Below, one piece after another: positions 41,423 to 50,265 of a stretch of DNA of 64,000 nucleotides. How positions within the stretch are numbered: the stretch's first letter is position 1; the number at the start of each line of letters is the position of its first letter. The notes beneath the pieces are model-generated. The model worked only from the letters and a program-made list of their open reading frames with translations. It was not told where the DNA came from and ran no database searches. The stretch is from Janthinobacterium agaricidamnosum (GTDB taxonomy: Bacteria > Pseudomonadota > Gammaproteobacteria > Burkholderiales > Burkholderiaceae_D), in the NCBI RefSeq assembly GCF_003667705.1, contig NZ_CP033019.1, positions 1,922,001 through 1,986,000 of the forward strand. Direction: 5' to 3'. A program made the translations under genes and the position numbers.

Positions 41423-42154
41423 ATGGACGACCTGACTTCCCTGGCGCAGTATCTGCTGGCGATCACGCCTGCCTTCCTCGTCTGTGCCGCCATGCTGCTG
41501 GCCGCTCCCCGGACGGTACCGCTGCTGCGCGTGCTCGTGCATATCCTGTTTTTCGTGCTGGCGCGCGACGCGATGACGGCGCACGGTTACTGGCAGGTGG
41601 CGGCGGGCGGCTTGCGCTTCACGGCGCCGCCGCTGGTCTTGCTGGCGCTGGGCGCCATGTCGCTGGGGCTGGTGGCAAGCACGTGCTGGCTGGAAAGCGA
41701 GGCGCTTGGCCAGATCCGCTGGCTGGGCATGCGGCCAGCCCTGTCCGTGCTGCTCGGCGTGGCCGGCGCGTGCGTGATCGTTGCGCTGGCGGCGGGCTTG
41801 AAAGCGCTGTTCGGCTTGCCGTCCTTGCCGTCCGTCGCGTCATCCACGCTGCCCTTGCTGCTGGGTTTTGCGCTGGCGGCCAACTGTTATGAGGAATTGC
41901 TGTTCCGCGGCTTGCTGCAGCAGCAATTGCGCGCCTGGCTGCCCGCCTGGCGCGCGGCGCTGGTGTCGGGCCTGCTGTTCGGCCTGTGCCACGCCTTTCT
42001 CGCCACCACCGTCACGCAGGTGGGCGCGCCCATCCTCGTGTTTACCGTGATCGAAGGCGTGGTGGCGGGGCTGGTATATTGCCGTGCCGGCTTGTTGGGC
42101 GCATCGCTGGCCCATGGCCTGGCGATTTTTGCGCTGGCGGCCGGCTGGGTGTGA
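41423..42154 (+). CDS. CPBP-family intramembrane glutamic endopeptidase
   Basis: 243 residues with about seven membrane segments. The catalytic motif EELLFRG (about 156-162) is followed by the second-motif His in GLLFGLCHAF and the final HGLAIFAL, matching the Abi/CPBP family whose founder is Rce1. Bacterial members process or protect membrane peptides, e.g. bacteriocin immunity, or are regulators. Alone here with no substrate gene. It is 85 bp after the BenE-type gene. Confidence 0.85.
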   Translation: MDDLTSLAQYLLAITPAFLVCAAMLLAAPRTVPLLRVLVHILFFVLARDAMTAHGYWQVAAGGLRFTAPPLVLLALGAMSLGLVASTCWLESEALGQIRWLGMRPALSVLLGVAGACVIVALAAGLKALFGLPSLPSVASSTLPLLLGFALAANCYEELLFRGLLQQQLRAWLPAWRAALVSGLLFGLCHAFLATTVTQVGAPILVFTVIEGVVAGLVYCRAGLLGASLAHGLAIFALAAGWV

Positions 42155-42186
42155 ATGTCTACTAATTAATGAAAAGCGAGAAAGCG

Positions 42187-42729
42187 ATGCCTGTCAGTTC
42201 CTACCTGAATACCCGTCCCGTGCTGGGCGAAAGAGTCTATCTGCATGACACGGCGCAAGTGATTGGCGACGTGCAGATCGGCGACGACTGTTCCATCTGG
42301 TGCAACAGCGTGCTGCGCGGCGACGTCAACCGCATCGTCATCGGCGAGGGCAGCAATATCCAGGACTTTTCCATGGGCCACGTATCGCACAGGAATGCGG
42401 CCAAGCCCGATGGTTCGCCCTTGACCATCGGCAAATACGTGACCATCGGCCATTCCGTGATCTTGCACGGCTGCACGATTGGCGACGAATGCCTGATCGG
42501 CATGGGCAGCATCGTCATGGATGACGTGGTGGTGGAAAAACACGTGATGCTGGGCGCGGGCAGCCTGGTGTCGCCGGGCAAGGTGCTGGAAAGCGGCCAC
42601 CTGTACGTGGGCCGGCCCGCCGCCAAGGTGCGCGCACTGACCGAGGCGGAAATCGCCTACCTGCGCTATTCGGCCGAGCACTATGTGCGCGTCAAGAACA
42701 ATTACCTGGCCGGCGGCGACGACGCCTGA
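42187..42729 (+). CDS. Gamma-carbonic-anhydrase-like protein (YrdA/CaiE type)
   Basis: 180 residues, left-handed beta helix. Hexapeptide repeats are clear (VIGDVQIGDDCSIWCNSVLRGDVNRIVIG), with metal-ligand His residues in the region HVSHRN, TIGHSVILHG as in gamma carbonic anhydrases. Activity of this YrdA branch is uncertain. An in-frame ATG at 42169 would add six residues; the internal ATG gives the usual MPVSSYL start. The last 28 bp overlap the convergent desaturase gene. Confidence 0.87.
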   Translation: MPVSSYLNTRPVLGERVYLHDTAQVIGDVQIGDDCSIWCNSVLRGDVNRIVIGEGSNIQDFSMGHVSHRNAAKPDGSPLTIGKYVTIGHSVILHGCTIGDECLIGMGSIVMDDVVVEKHVMLGAGSLVSPGKVLESGHLYVGRPAAKVRALTEAEIAYLRYSAEHYVRVKNNYLAGGDDA

Positions 42730-43643
42730 CCGCCAGCGCCATCAAGGCGGCGCAGTTCCGGCCGCGGCGCCAGGTCTTGTGGCAGGCGCAGGCCCGATAC
42801 GAGGCCCAGGCGCCGCAAGAGCAGCAGCATCCACCAGCCCGGGTCCCATTCGCCCGGCAGCAGGCCCAGCCTGGCCGAGCCCGGATACGCATGATGGTTG
42901 TTGTGCCAGCATTCGCCCATGGTCAGCAGCGACGTCAGGCGGATATTCCTGCCTTGTACGGCGGCGCCGTCGACATGAAAGTGCATATGCCCATGGTTGT
43001 GGGCGAAGTAGCCGATCAGCCAATGGCCGAGCACGCCGGCGCTGACCCGCGCGCAGACGCCCCAGCAAACCAGGCTCCAGCCGCCCCAGGCGAAGCACAG
43101 CACGGCCCATGGCAGTTGCTGCAGCATCCAGCTTCTTTCCAGGAAACGGTAAAAGCGGTCGTGCGCGATGCGCGGCTCGATGGCGATGTGCGGCGGGTGG
43201 TCGAGTTCCAGGCGGCAGAATAATTGCCACCAGGCATCACGCCAGAAGCCGGCGCCGTGGCGCAAATAGGGGTGGCAATCGGGCAGGCGCTGCGCATAGT
43301 CGCGCAGTTCGTGCTGGCGCAGCAGGCCCAGCGGGCCGCTGAGGCCCACCAGCACGCCCAGGTAGACGAGTACATATTCCAGCCATGGCGGGCATGCAAA
43401 GCTGTCGTGGATCAGCTTGCGGTGGCTGCCCAGCGAATGGCCGAACAGCAGGACGACGGCCGTGCTGGCCGTAAACAGCAGCAGGCCGGCCCAGCTGAAG
43501 AAGCACAGGGCGCCCGTCACGGCGCCGGCCAGCATGACTAGCAGCCACAGCGATTGCACTGGTGCATAGCGCACCGTGCCGTCCAGTACGCTGCCGGCAT
43601 GGGTGGCGCGGGCGCGGTGGCCGTCCAGGCTGGCTGCGGACAT
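42702..43643 (-). CDS. Fatty-acid desaturase-family membrane protein with a non-standard second His box
   Basis: 313 residues, four or so membrane segments. First His box HSLGSH (HX4H) and third box WHNNHHAYP (HxxHH) match acyl-CoA/acyl-lipid delta-9-type desaturases. In place of the second box (HxxHH) is HELRDYAQ followed by CHPYLRHG, so two of the usual iron-binding His are missing there. This may be a subfamily feature rather than loss of function. The gene overlaps the DUF3144 gene at its start (stop-start TGATG) and the carbonic-anhydrase-like gene at its end. Confidence 0.8.
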   Translation of the reverse strand: MSAASLDGHRARATHAGSVLDGTVRYAPVQSLWLLVMLAGAVTGALCFFSWAGLLLFTASTAVVLLFGHSLGSHRKLIHDSFACPPWLEYVLVYLGVLVGLSGPLGLLRQHELRDYAQRLPDCHPYLRHGAGFWRDAWWQLFCRLELDHPPHIAIEPRIAHDRFYRFLERSWMLQQLPWAVLCFAWGGWSLVCWGVCARVSAGVLGHWLIGYFAHNHGHMHFHVDGAAVQGRNIRLTSLLTMGECWHNNHHAYPGSARLGLLPGEWDPGWWMLLLLRRLGLVSGLRLPQDLAPRPELRRLDGAGGQASSPPAR

Positions 43644-43960
43644 CAGCCCTTGGGGGCCGACGACGGTTGCGTGTACTTGTCGAAGTTGGTGATGTAGTCG
43701 TTGAAGTTGTCGGTCAGCATGCGCTTGTACTGTTCCGTGAAGAAGGCCACGGCGCCTTCCTTCTCTTCCTGCATCTTGGCCACGTCGTTGCTCTTGCTGG
43801 CGACGAGGAAGGCGTTGAAGCGGGCGGCCGCGTACAGCAGCGAGGTGGCCACTTCATTGCCGCCGCTGTGCATGCATTGTTCATTGGCCAGGGCGATGAC
43901 CTGGTCGGCGCGTTCCCAGAATTCCGGGCCTGGTGCTGGTTTTGTCGTTGGTGTGCTCAT
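43643..43960 (-). CDS. DUF3144-family small protein
   Basis: 105 residues, all helical: FWERADQVIALANEQ, the conserved AARFNAFLVASK block, and FFTEQYKRMLTDNFNDYI. DUF3144 is a small cytoplasmic family of unknown role. AGGGA precedes the ATG. Its stop overlaps the desaturase start by one base, so the desaturase is translated with it. Confidence 0.85.
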   Translation of the reverse strand: MSTPTTKPAPGPEFWERADQVIALANEQCMHSGGNEVATSLLYAAARFNAFLVASKSNDVAKMQEEKEGAVAFFTEQYKRMLTDNFNDYITNFDKYTQPSSAPKG

Positions 43961-44031
43961 AGAAATCCCTCATGAAAGTGCGCGCCAGTCTACACAGGGG
44001 GCCGCGGGCTGTCCAGCCGCGCGGCTGCCTG

Positions 44032-44532
44032 TCAGGGCGTTTGCAGGATCTGTGCGACCAGCACGGCCAGCGGCTGGCGGATGTCGAGCACCATGCCGGC
44101 TTCGTCCGCTTGCAGCGGCTGCAGGGTGGCCAGCTGGCTGTCGAGCAGGCTGGCCGGCATAAAATGGCCGGGGCGCTGCAAGCGGCTTTCCAGCACGGCG
44201 CGCGGGCCGTCCAGGTGGGCAAAGCGCAGGGCCGGATCGCCTGCGCGCAGCACGTCGCGGTAGGCGCGCTTCAGGGCCGAGCAGGAGACGACGAGGCCGC
44301 TGCCTTGCGCGCGGGCCGTGGCGATCCGGTCGCGCAGGGCGGCCAGCCAGCCGGCCCGGTCGGCATCGTCGAGCGCGATGCCGGCGGCCATCTTGGCCAC
44401 GTTTTCCGGGGAATGCACGTCGTCGCCTTCCACGTAGGGCACATGCAAGGCCTCGGCCAGCAGGCTGCCGACGGCGCTCTTGCCGCAGCCGGACACACCC
44501 ATCACGACCCAGCGCACGGCGGGCACGCCCAT
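44032..44532 (-). CDS. gntK: Gluconokinase
   Basis: 166 residues. P-loop GVSGCGKSAVG at about 11-21, then EGDDVHSPENVAKMAAGIALDDADRAGWL, the substrate-binding stretch of GntK, and VVSCSALKRAYRD. It phosphorylates gluconate to 6-phosphogluconate, feeding the Entner-Doudoroff or pentose-phosphate path. Normal length. ATG at 44532 is used; a TTG two codons earlier is open. It follows the OmpA lipoprotein gene by only two bases in the same direction but is functionally unrelated. No gluconate permease gene is adjacent. Confidence 0.92.
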   Translation of the reverse strand: MGVPAVRWVVMGVSGCGKSAVGSLLAEALHVPYVEGDDVHSPENVAKMAAGIALDDADRAGWLAALRDRIATARAQGSGLVVSCSALKRAYRDVLRAGDPALRFAHLDGPRAVLESRLQRPGHFMPASLLDSQLATLQPLQADEAGMVLDIRQPLAVLVAQILQTP

Positions 44533-44534
44533 GG

Positions 44535-45038
44535 TCAAGGGGCCGAGACGATGACGGTGACGCGGCGGTTTTCCGCCTTGCCCGTCTTGCTGGCATTCGA
44601 GGCCACCGGCTTGCTCATGCCCAGGCCCTTGACGCTGATGTTATCGCGTGGAATGCCCGATGCGCTCATGGCGTCGGCCACCACGTTGGCGCGCGCCAGC
44701 GACAGCTTGTTGTTGTAGGCTTCCGTGCCTTCGTTATCCGTATGGCCTTCCACGCGCATGTGCGTGATGCCCACTTTCAGCAGGGCGGCGCTGATTTTCT
44801 GGATGGCCATGCGGCTCGGCGGCGTCAGCTTGGCGGCGTCGAATTCGAACAGCAGCTTGTCGGTAAAGCTCAGTTCCCAGCCTTCGTCGGTCTGGTTGAA
44901 GCCTTGCTCCTTCAGGGTGGCGACTTGCTCGGGGCTGAACAGCGGTTTGGTCTCGGGCGTGCTTTGGCAGGCGGCCAGCAGGCCCAGCATGAACAGGCCG
45001 AGAAAGCCGCGGCGTAATTGCTTGTAGATGAATTGCAT
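44535..45038 (-). CDS. yfiB: OmpA-family lipoprotein, YfiB-like
   Basis: 167 residues. Lipobox LLAAC (Cys24) then a linker and an OmpA peptidoglycan-binding domain: FEFDAAKLTP, HTDNEGTEAYNNKLSLARANVVADAM, and ENRRVTVIV at the end. In the YfiBNR system an outer-membrane OmpA lipoprotein (YfiB) sequesters the periplasmic repressor YfiR under envelope stress. Position directly downstream of the YfiN-like diguanylate cyclase supports this. GGAG lies before the ATG. Confidence 0.85.
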   Translation of the reverse strand: MQFIYKQLRRGFLGLFMLGLLAACQSTPETKPLFSPEQVATLKEQGFNQTDEGWELSFTDKLLFEFDAAKLTPPSRMAIQKISAALLKVGITHMRVEGHTDNEGTEAYNNKLSLARANVVADAMSASGIPRDNISVKGLGMSKPVASNASKTGKAENRRVTVIVSAP

Positions 45039-45054
45039 GGTGTTGCTCCTTGGT

Positions 45055-46326
45055 TCAGGGGTGAATATGGGGTTGCGGCAGGCGCGCCACCTGGCGCGTG
45101 CCGCGCTGCGCCTGCTTCGCGCGGTACATGGCTTCGTCGGCCGCGCCGACCAGCGAGACGGCGTCGATGGCGTGATCAGGGAAGACGGCCACGCCGATGG
45201 TCAGCGAGCTGACGATGCTGTTGCCGGTGGGCAGTTCAATGGCTTGCGCCATGGCGGCGATGATGTTGTCGGCGATGTGCATGGCGTCGCTGCTGTTGCG
45301 CAGCGGCTTGAGCACGATGGCGAATTCGTCGCCGCCCAGGCGCGCCACCAGGTCGCCCTCGCGCAATTGCTGCTTGATGCGCGCGGCGATCGTCACCAGT
45401 ACGCGGTCGCCCGAGGCATGGCCGAAGGTGTCGTTGATGTACTTGAACCGGTCGCTGTCGAGGAACAGCACGGCCACCTTGCCATTGCCGACCCGCGCTT
45501 CGAGGATGGCGCGTTCCAGTTCCGCTTCCATGAAGGCGCGGTTCGACAGGCCCGTCAGGCTGTCGTGGTTGGCGCGGTGCGACAGCGAAGCGTGTTCCTT
45601 CTGCAGGTGGCTTTGCCACGCTTCCAGTTCGTCGAGCAGGGCGTTGAAGTCGTCATTGATCTGGTTCAGCTCGGCAATATTGGCGGGCGGCACGCGCAGT
45701 TCGAACGAGCGGTCGCGCCGCACGCGGTGGGCCGTTTCCGCCAGGTGGCGCAGCGGCGACGTGATCTCCGTTTCCATGCTGCGCGACAGGCGCACGGCGA
45801 CGACCAGGCTCAGCACCAGGCAAGCGAGCAGGCAGGTCAGGCCGCTGAGCAGGAAGGGTAGCAGGCTGCGGCTGTGCGGCACCAGCCTGATGCTGCCGAT
45901 GACCTGTTCATTGCGCGTGATGGGGAACGACAGCGAATCGGGCAGCATCCAGCCCGTCAGCGCGCGTTCGATGTAGTAGCGCGTGCCGTGCTGGCCCCGT
46001 TCCCAGCGGGCCAGCACCTTGCCGGCCTGGTCGCTCACCTGCGCCTGGTCGATGTCTTCATTGACGCCGATCAGGGCCAGCGCTTCCCTGGCGGCGAAGG
46101 AGTCGCCAAAGACGACGGCCCCTTCCACCGTATAGCTCATCGAACGGGCCACCAGGCGCAGGTTCTGGTCCGAATACACGCGCAGGGCGAGCAGCGCCAC
46201 GGCCGTCAGGGTCAGGCCGGCCGCCAGCACGGCGATCAGCGACACGCTCAGGTGGGCGCGCCGCAGCACGCTGTCGAGCGTGGGGCGGGGCTTGCGGGCA
46301 GGCTTGTTGCGCATGCGGGCGCTCAT
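45055..46326 (-). CDS. yfiN: YfiN/TpbB-type diguanylate cyclase
   Basis: 423 residues. Membrane segment at about 27-49, periplasmic CHASE8-like domain to about 150, second segment about 155-177, HAMP, then a GGDEF domain (about 255-415). Active site LGGDEFAIV; an inhibitory I-site RxxD (REGD) lies exactly five residues before it. It makes cyclic-di-GMP; in the YfiBNR system YfiR represses it from the periplasm. Start overlaps the yfiR stop (ATGA). It should link envelope or redox stress to biofilm behaviour. Confidence 0.9.
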   Translation of the reverse strand: MSARMRNKPARKPRPTLDSVLRRAHLSVSLIAVLAAGLTLTAVALLALRVYSDQNLRLVARSMSYTVEGAVVFGDSFAAREALALIGVNEDIDQAQVSDQAGKVLARWERGQHGTRYYIERALTGWMLPDSLSFPITRNEQVIGSIRLVPHSRSLLPFLLSGLTCLLACLVLSLVVAVRLSRSMETEITSPLRHLAETAHRVRRDRSFELRVPPANIAELNQINDDFNALLDELEAWQSHLQKEHASLSHRANHDSLTGLSNRAFMEAELERAILEARVGNGKVAVLFLDSDRFKYINDTFGHASGDRVLVTIAARIKQQLREGDLVARLGGDEFAIVLKPLRNSSDAMHIADNIIAAMAQAIELPTGNSIVSSLTIGVAVFPDHAIDAVSLVGAADEAMYRAKQAQRGTRQVARLPQPHIHP

Positions 46327-46901
46327 GGCGGTGGTCCCTTGCGACGTGCAATTTGCAAGGCGTTCGGATGCACGCGCAGGCCGCTGCGGGCGATGGCGTC
46401 GAGATTGACGTCAAAACCGATCTGTGCCTCGTTCAGGCGCAGGCAGAACATGGTGCCCACGGCGCACGACGTGCCGGGCTCGGCGACCGACAGGATGGGT
46501 TTGCCGATGATCTGCGCCAGCAGATGCTCGCGTTCGCTCTCGGGCAGGCTGCCCAGGTAGGCGACGTCGCATTCGCTGGCCGCGCTTGCCGGCGGCGGAA
46601 TTTTCACGCGGATGCGCGGTCCCAGGCTGGAGGCTGGCGTGTCGACGATGGCCGCCCCGTAGCGGGGTGTTCCGAGCATGCAGACGCGCACTTCCTGGCG
46701 CGCCACGGGCCAGCGCACATAGCTGATGATACCAAACAGGACCTGGGCCACTTCGGCGGGACGCCTGGCGTCGGCCGCCGCGCCCGCTTGTGCCCAGGCG
46801 CATGGCGCCAGCGCGCTGCAGGCGAACAGCGCGGCCAGAAGGACGACGGCGAGCAGGACGGGCGGCGCGGAGCGCTGCCGGTGGCGGGGGGAGGAGGGCA
46901 C
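46323..46901 (-). CDS. yfiR: YfiR-family periplasmic repressor of the diguanylate cyclase
   Basis: 192 residues. Signal peptide ends AWA at about residue 37. Body: AEVAQVLFGIISYVRWP, RVCMLGTPRYG, ECDVAYLG, GTSCAVGTMFCLRLNEAQIGF and NLDAIARSGLRVHPNALQIAR, the YfiR (DUF4154) pattern with four Cys. YfiR binds the periplasmic part of YfiN and shuts it off; its disulfides make it redox-sensitive. First gene of the yfiR-yfiN-yfiB group. A candidate -10 box lies at 47015-47020. Confidence 0.88.
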   Translation of the reverse strand: MPSSPRHRQRSAPPVLLAVVLLAALFACSALAPCAWAQAGAAADARRPAEVAQVLFGIISYVRWPVARQEVRVCMLGTPRYGAAIVDTPASSLGPRIRVKIPPPASAASECDVAYLGSLPESEREHLLAQIIGKPILSVAEPGTSCAVGTMFCLRLNEAQIGFDVNLDAIARSGLRVHPNALQIARRKGPPP

Positions 46902-47014
46902 GGCGTCGGTGTCTTTATGCAGGTCGGGGGGCTATTCAAATAGTTACTCAGCAACCCAGACTCTACGGAAGTCCCTGTCGAAAGTAAATCACGGCATGAC
47001 GCCATAAACCTTGC

Positions 47015-47020
47015 ATTATA
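47015..47020 (-). promoter_or_regulatory. Candidate -10 box of the yfiRNB operon
   Basis: TATAAT on the minus strand, in an AT-rich stretch 114 bp upstream of the yfiR start. I see no convincing -35 box at the usual distance, so an activator or an extended promoter may be involved. Confidence 0.35.
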
Positions 47021-47095
47021 AACACGAATGTGAAAACTTGCATTCTTTACCATGAGAATTACTTATCAACACTGCCGTGGCGCGCTAAAGTGTTG

Positions 47096-48748
47096 CTATT
47101 CTTCCAGTGTCGCTTCCAGCAAGTCGATTTCGCGCAGCAGGCGCAAATGGATGGTGTCGTCCAGTTCGCCCGAAATGCGGCGGCGGAACAGCTCGTCGCG
47201 CTCGGCATTGAGCGCTTCCAGGCGCAGCGCCCGTTCGGCCTTGGCCAGTTCCTGCAAGCGCATTGCCTCGTCGTTGCTGCTTTCGCCATAGGCGAGGCGG
47301 CGCCGGTAGGCTTCGATCAGGCGGTTGGCCGCCTCCGTGACGACTTGCTGCTTGTCATTCTTGTCGATGCCTTCGCACACTTTTTCCAGCCGCGCGATGG
47401 CCGCTTCAGCGGCGGCGGCGCGGGCATTGCGCTCCTCCGTCGAACGGCGCGCGGGCGGCGCGAATACGAGGCCCTTGGTCAGCAGGGGCAGGGTGACGCT
47501 GGCCAGCAGCAGCGACAGCAAAATCACGCCCATGGCCAGGAAGATGACGAGGTCGCGCGCGGGAAAGCGCGTGCCGTCGGGCAGGAACAAGGGCAGGGTC
47601 AGTATGCCGGCCAAGGTCAGCGCGCCGCGCACGCCCGCGAACGACGCCACCAGCAGCAATCGCAGGCTGGGGCGCGCCAGCAGCGCCGCGTCCTTCGGCT
47701 CGCCCGCCACCTTCTTGTGGTGCTTGAACAGGGTCAGTTTCATCGAGATGAAGACCCAGAGGAAGCGCATGAAGGTCAGCCCTACCGTGATGGCGATGAC
47801 GAACAGCGGCAATTTCCAGGCGCTGCCGGCGCCTACCTCCATGGAGGCGGCGGGCAAGCCGGCCACGGTGGCGGGCAGTTGCGCGCCCAGCATGACGAAG
47901 ATCACGCCATTCAAGACCAGTTGCACGGTATCCCAGACGGCCTTGCGCTGGGTGCGCGTGGCGGCCAGCGGACGGCCGATCAGGTCGGCATAATGCATGG
48001 ACACGCCCGCCGTGGCGGCGGCCAGGATGCCGGAGCCGTGGATTTGCTCGGCGCCCAGGTAGGCGGCGAACGGGATCAGGATGCTGATGAGGATTTGCAG
48101 GCCAGGCTCTTCGCCGACCTTGCTCACCAGCCATTTATTCGCCAGGCCCACGCCCCAGGAGATGCCCAGGCCGATGACGATGCCGCCGCCCGCTTCCTGC
48201 AGGAAACTCAGCGAGGCGGCGCCGATGGAAAAGCCGCCCGTCATCATGGCGCCCACGGCAAACGTGAAGCAGACCAGGCCCGAAGCGTCATTGAGCAAGG
48301 ATTCGCCTTCGAGGATGTGCATCAGGCGCGGCGGGATCGGGTTGCCGGCCGCGATGGCCGAGACGGCCACGGGGTCCGTCGGCGACAGGATGGCGCCCAG
48401 CGCGAAGGCGACGGCCAGCGGCACGCTGGGGATCAGCCAGTCGATGAAGAAACCCATGCCCAGCACGGTAAACAGCACCAGGCCGATGGCCAGCATCAGG
48501 ATCGAGCGCGCGTCGGAAAAGAAGGCGCCCTTGGGAATGCGCCAGCCATCGAGAAACAGCAGCGGCGGAATGAAGAGCAGGAAGAAAATGTCGGGATCGA
48601 GCGGCACTTGCACGCCAAACACGGCCAATCCCGTGCCGCCGGCGATCTGGATCAGGGGCAGCGGCAGCTTGACCCAGCGCGAGCGGGCGAGAAAGCCGCA
48701 CAGGACGACGGTCAACACGAGGATGAGGATGATGGTAACGGTATGCAT
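47096..48748 (-). CDS. CPA1-family Na+/H+ antiporter
   Basis: 550 residues. About 12 membrane segments with the ion-path motif SPTDPVAV and EGESLLNDASG (NDASG site) typical of NhaP/YjcE-type CPA1 antiporters; FAGVRGALTLAG later. The C-terminal 130 residues are a charged cytoplasmic coiled-coil-like tail (RLEKVCEGIDKNDKQQVV and on). It exchanges sodium or potassium for protons. Monocistronic; its stop lies 195 bp from yfiR. Confidence 0.92.
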   Translation of the reverse strand: MHTVTIILILVLTVVLCGFLARSRWVKLPLPLIQIAGGTGLAVFGVQVPLDPDIFFLLFIPPLLFLDGWRIPKGAFFSDARSILMLAIGLVLFTVLGMGFFIDWLIPSVPLAVAFALGAILSPTDPVAVSAIAAGNPIPPRLMHILEGESLLNDASGLVCFTFAVGAMMTGGFSIGAASLSFLQEAGGGIVIGLGISWGVGLANKWLVSKVGEEPGLQILISILIPFAAYLGAEQIHGSGILAAATAGVSMHYADLIGRPLAATRTQRKAVWDTVQLVLNGVIFVMLGAQLPATVAGLPAASMEVGAGSAWKLPLFVIAITVGLTFMRFLWVFISMKLTLFKHHKKVAGEPKDAALLARPSLRLLLVASFAGVRGALTLAGILTLPLFLPDGTRFPARDLVIFLAMGVILLSLLLASVTLPLLTKGLVFAPPARRSTEERNARAAAAEAAIARLEKVCEGIDKNDKQQVVTEAANRLIEAYRRRLAYGESSNDEAMRLQELAKAERALRLEALNAERDELFRRRISGELDDTIHLRLLREIDLLEATLEE

Positions 48749-48942
48749 GAAGGAGCGGCGGCGTGCTGAAACGCTGATTATAAGGCGCAGCCCGCCTGCG
48801 GCACGACCTCCGTGTCATTGCGTACATACAACAAGTCACAATCGCGGTAAGATTGTCACCGTGGCCTTGTTGCGGCCGCCATTGGCTGGCGGTCCGTGCG
48901 CCTTGCTTTTACCCTGGCCTTTACTTTTCATTGGTTCCTGTT

Positions 48943-50241
48943 TTGCTCAAGAAAATCCTCACCGGCCTGCTGCTGTCGCTGGCATTGCTCATCGTCGCGG
49001 CGCTGGCCGCCTACCTGTATTACTGGCGCCCCGCGCTGGCGCCCATCGACCCGCCCGCCGCCACGGCCTTTTCGCCGCAAGTGGTGGAGCGGGGCCGCAT
49101 CCTGGCCGGCATGGGCAATTGCGCCGCCTGCCATACGGCCCAGGGCGGCGCCGAGTACGCGGGCGGCCACGGCCTGGCTACGCCGTTCGGCACGATCTAT
49201 GCGACGAATATCACGCCCGACAGGCAAACGGGGATCGGCCGCTGGTCGCTGGCCGCTTTCCAGCGGGCCATGCGCGAAGGCGTGGGCCGCGATGGCGCGC
49301 ATTTGTATCCCGTCTTTCCGTACACCCATTTCAACCTCGTTTCGGATGCCGACCTGACGGCCCTGTACGCGTATTTCATGACGCGCCCGCCCGTGTACGC
49401 GGCCGCGCCCGCCAACAGCGTGCCGTTCCCTTTGAACCTGCGTCCCTTGCAGGCGGGCTGGAAGTTGCTGTTTTTCAAGCCGGCCGGCTTTCAGCTTGAT
49501 CCCGCGCAAGGGCTGGACTGGAACCGGGGCCGCTATCTGGCCGAGGGTCTCGCCCATTGCGCCGCCTGTCACACGCCGCGCAATGCGCTGGGTGCCGAGC
49601 TTGCCGGTTCGGCCTATCTGGGCGCGCCCATCGACCACTGGTATGCGCCGGCCTTGACCAGCGCCAACACGGCGCCCCTGCCGTGGACGCAGGACGAGCT
49701 GTACGCCTTTTTGCGCACGGGGGCGACGGCCTTGCACGGCGTGGCGGCAGGTCCCATGTCGGCCGTCGTGCACGAAGGCATGGGCGCGTCGCCCGACAGC
49801 GATATCCGTGCCTTGTCCGTGTATTTTGCCGGCGTGGCCGGGGCCGAGCAGCGCAAGGTGGATGCGGATGCCGTGGTGAAAGCCGGCATCGAACGCTCGC
49901 AGCGCGTCAGCCTGGTCGACAATGACCGTGGCGCCAGCCTGTACGTGGCCGCCTGCGCGTCGTGCCATTCGAACAGCGATGGAAAACCCGCAGCCTTGCG
50001 CCCGGAACTGAGCCTGAACAGCGCCGTCAGCGCGCCCGATCCCGCCAACCTGATCCAGGTGATATTGCATGGCATCGGCAAGGACGAAGCCATGTCCGGC
50101 GTGCTGATGCCGGGCTTTGCCGCCTCGCTGACGGACAACGACGTGGCCAACCTGGCTGCCTATCTGCGCCGTAGCCGCAGCCACCAGCCGGCCTGGACGA
50201 ACCTGGAAGCGGCCGTGGCACGCGCGCGCGCCGGCAAGTGA
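48943..50241 (+). CDS. Triheme cytochrome c subunit of a periplasmic dehydrogenase
   Basis: About 432 residues. N-terminal membrane/signal segment (KKILTGLLLSLALLIVAALAAYLYY), then three c-type heme motifs: CAACH near residues 60 and 206 and CASCH near 338. This is the alcohol-dehydrogenase-type triheme subunit that carries electrons from a molybdenum hydroxylase or quinoprotein to the respiratory chain. Start is uncertain: there is no ATG, and TTG at 48943 or 48931 or an upstream GTG (48853) are all possible. Followed after 24 bp by the iron-sulfur and molybdenum subunit genes. Confidence 0.85.
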   Translation: MLKKILTGLLLSLALLIVAALAAYLYYWRPALAPIDPPAATAFSPQVVERGRILAGMGNCAACHTAQGGAEYAGGHGLATPFGTIYATNITPDRQTGIGRWSLAAFQRAMREGVGRDGAHLYPVFPYTHFNLVSDADLTALYAYFMTRPPVYAAAPANSVPFPLNLRPLQAGWKLLFFKPAGFQLDPAQGLDWNRGRYLAEGLAHCAACHTPRNALGAELAGSAYLGAPIDHWYAPALTSANTAPLPWTQDELYAFLRTGATALHGVAAGPMSAVVHEGMGASPDSDIRALSVYFAGVAGAEQRKVDADAVVKAGIERSQRVSLVDNDRGASLYVAACASCHSNSDGKPAALRPELSLNSAVSAPDPANLIQVILHGIGKDEAMSGVLMPGFAASLTDNDVANLAAYLRRSRSHQPAWTNLEAAVARARAGK

Positions 50242-50265
50242 TAGTTGAAAGTGTCTTAAATATTT

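Noticed and set aside
44032..45038. gntK and yfiB considered functionally linked because they are two bases apart
   Set aside because: No known link between gluconate use and the YfiBNR switch; proximity alone is not enough, though they may share a transcript.
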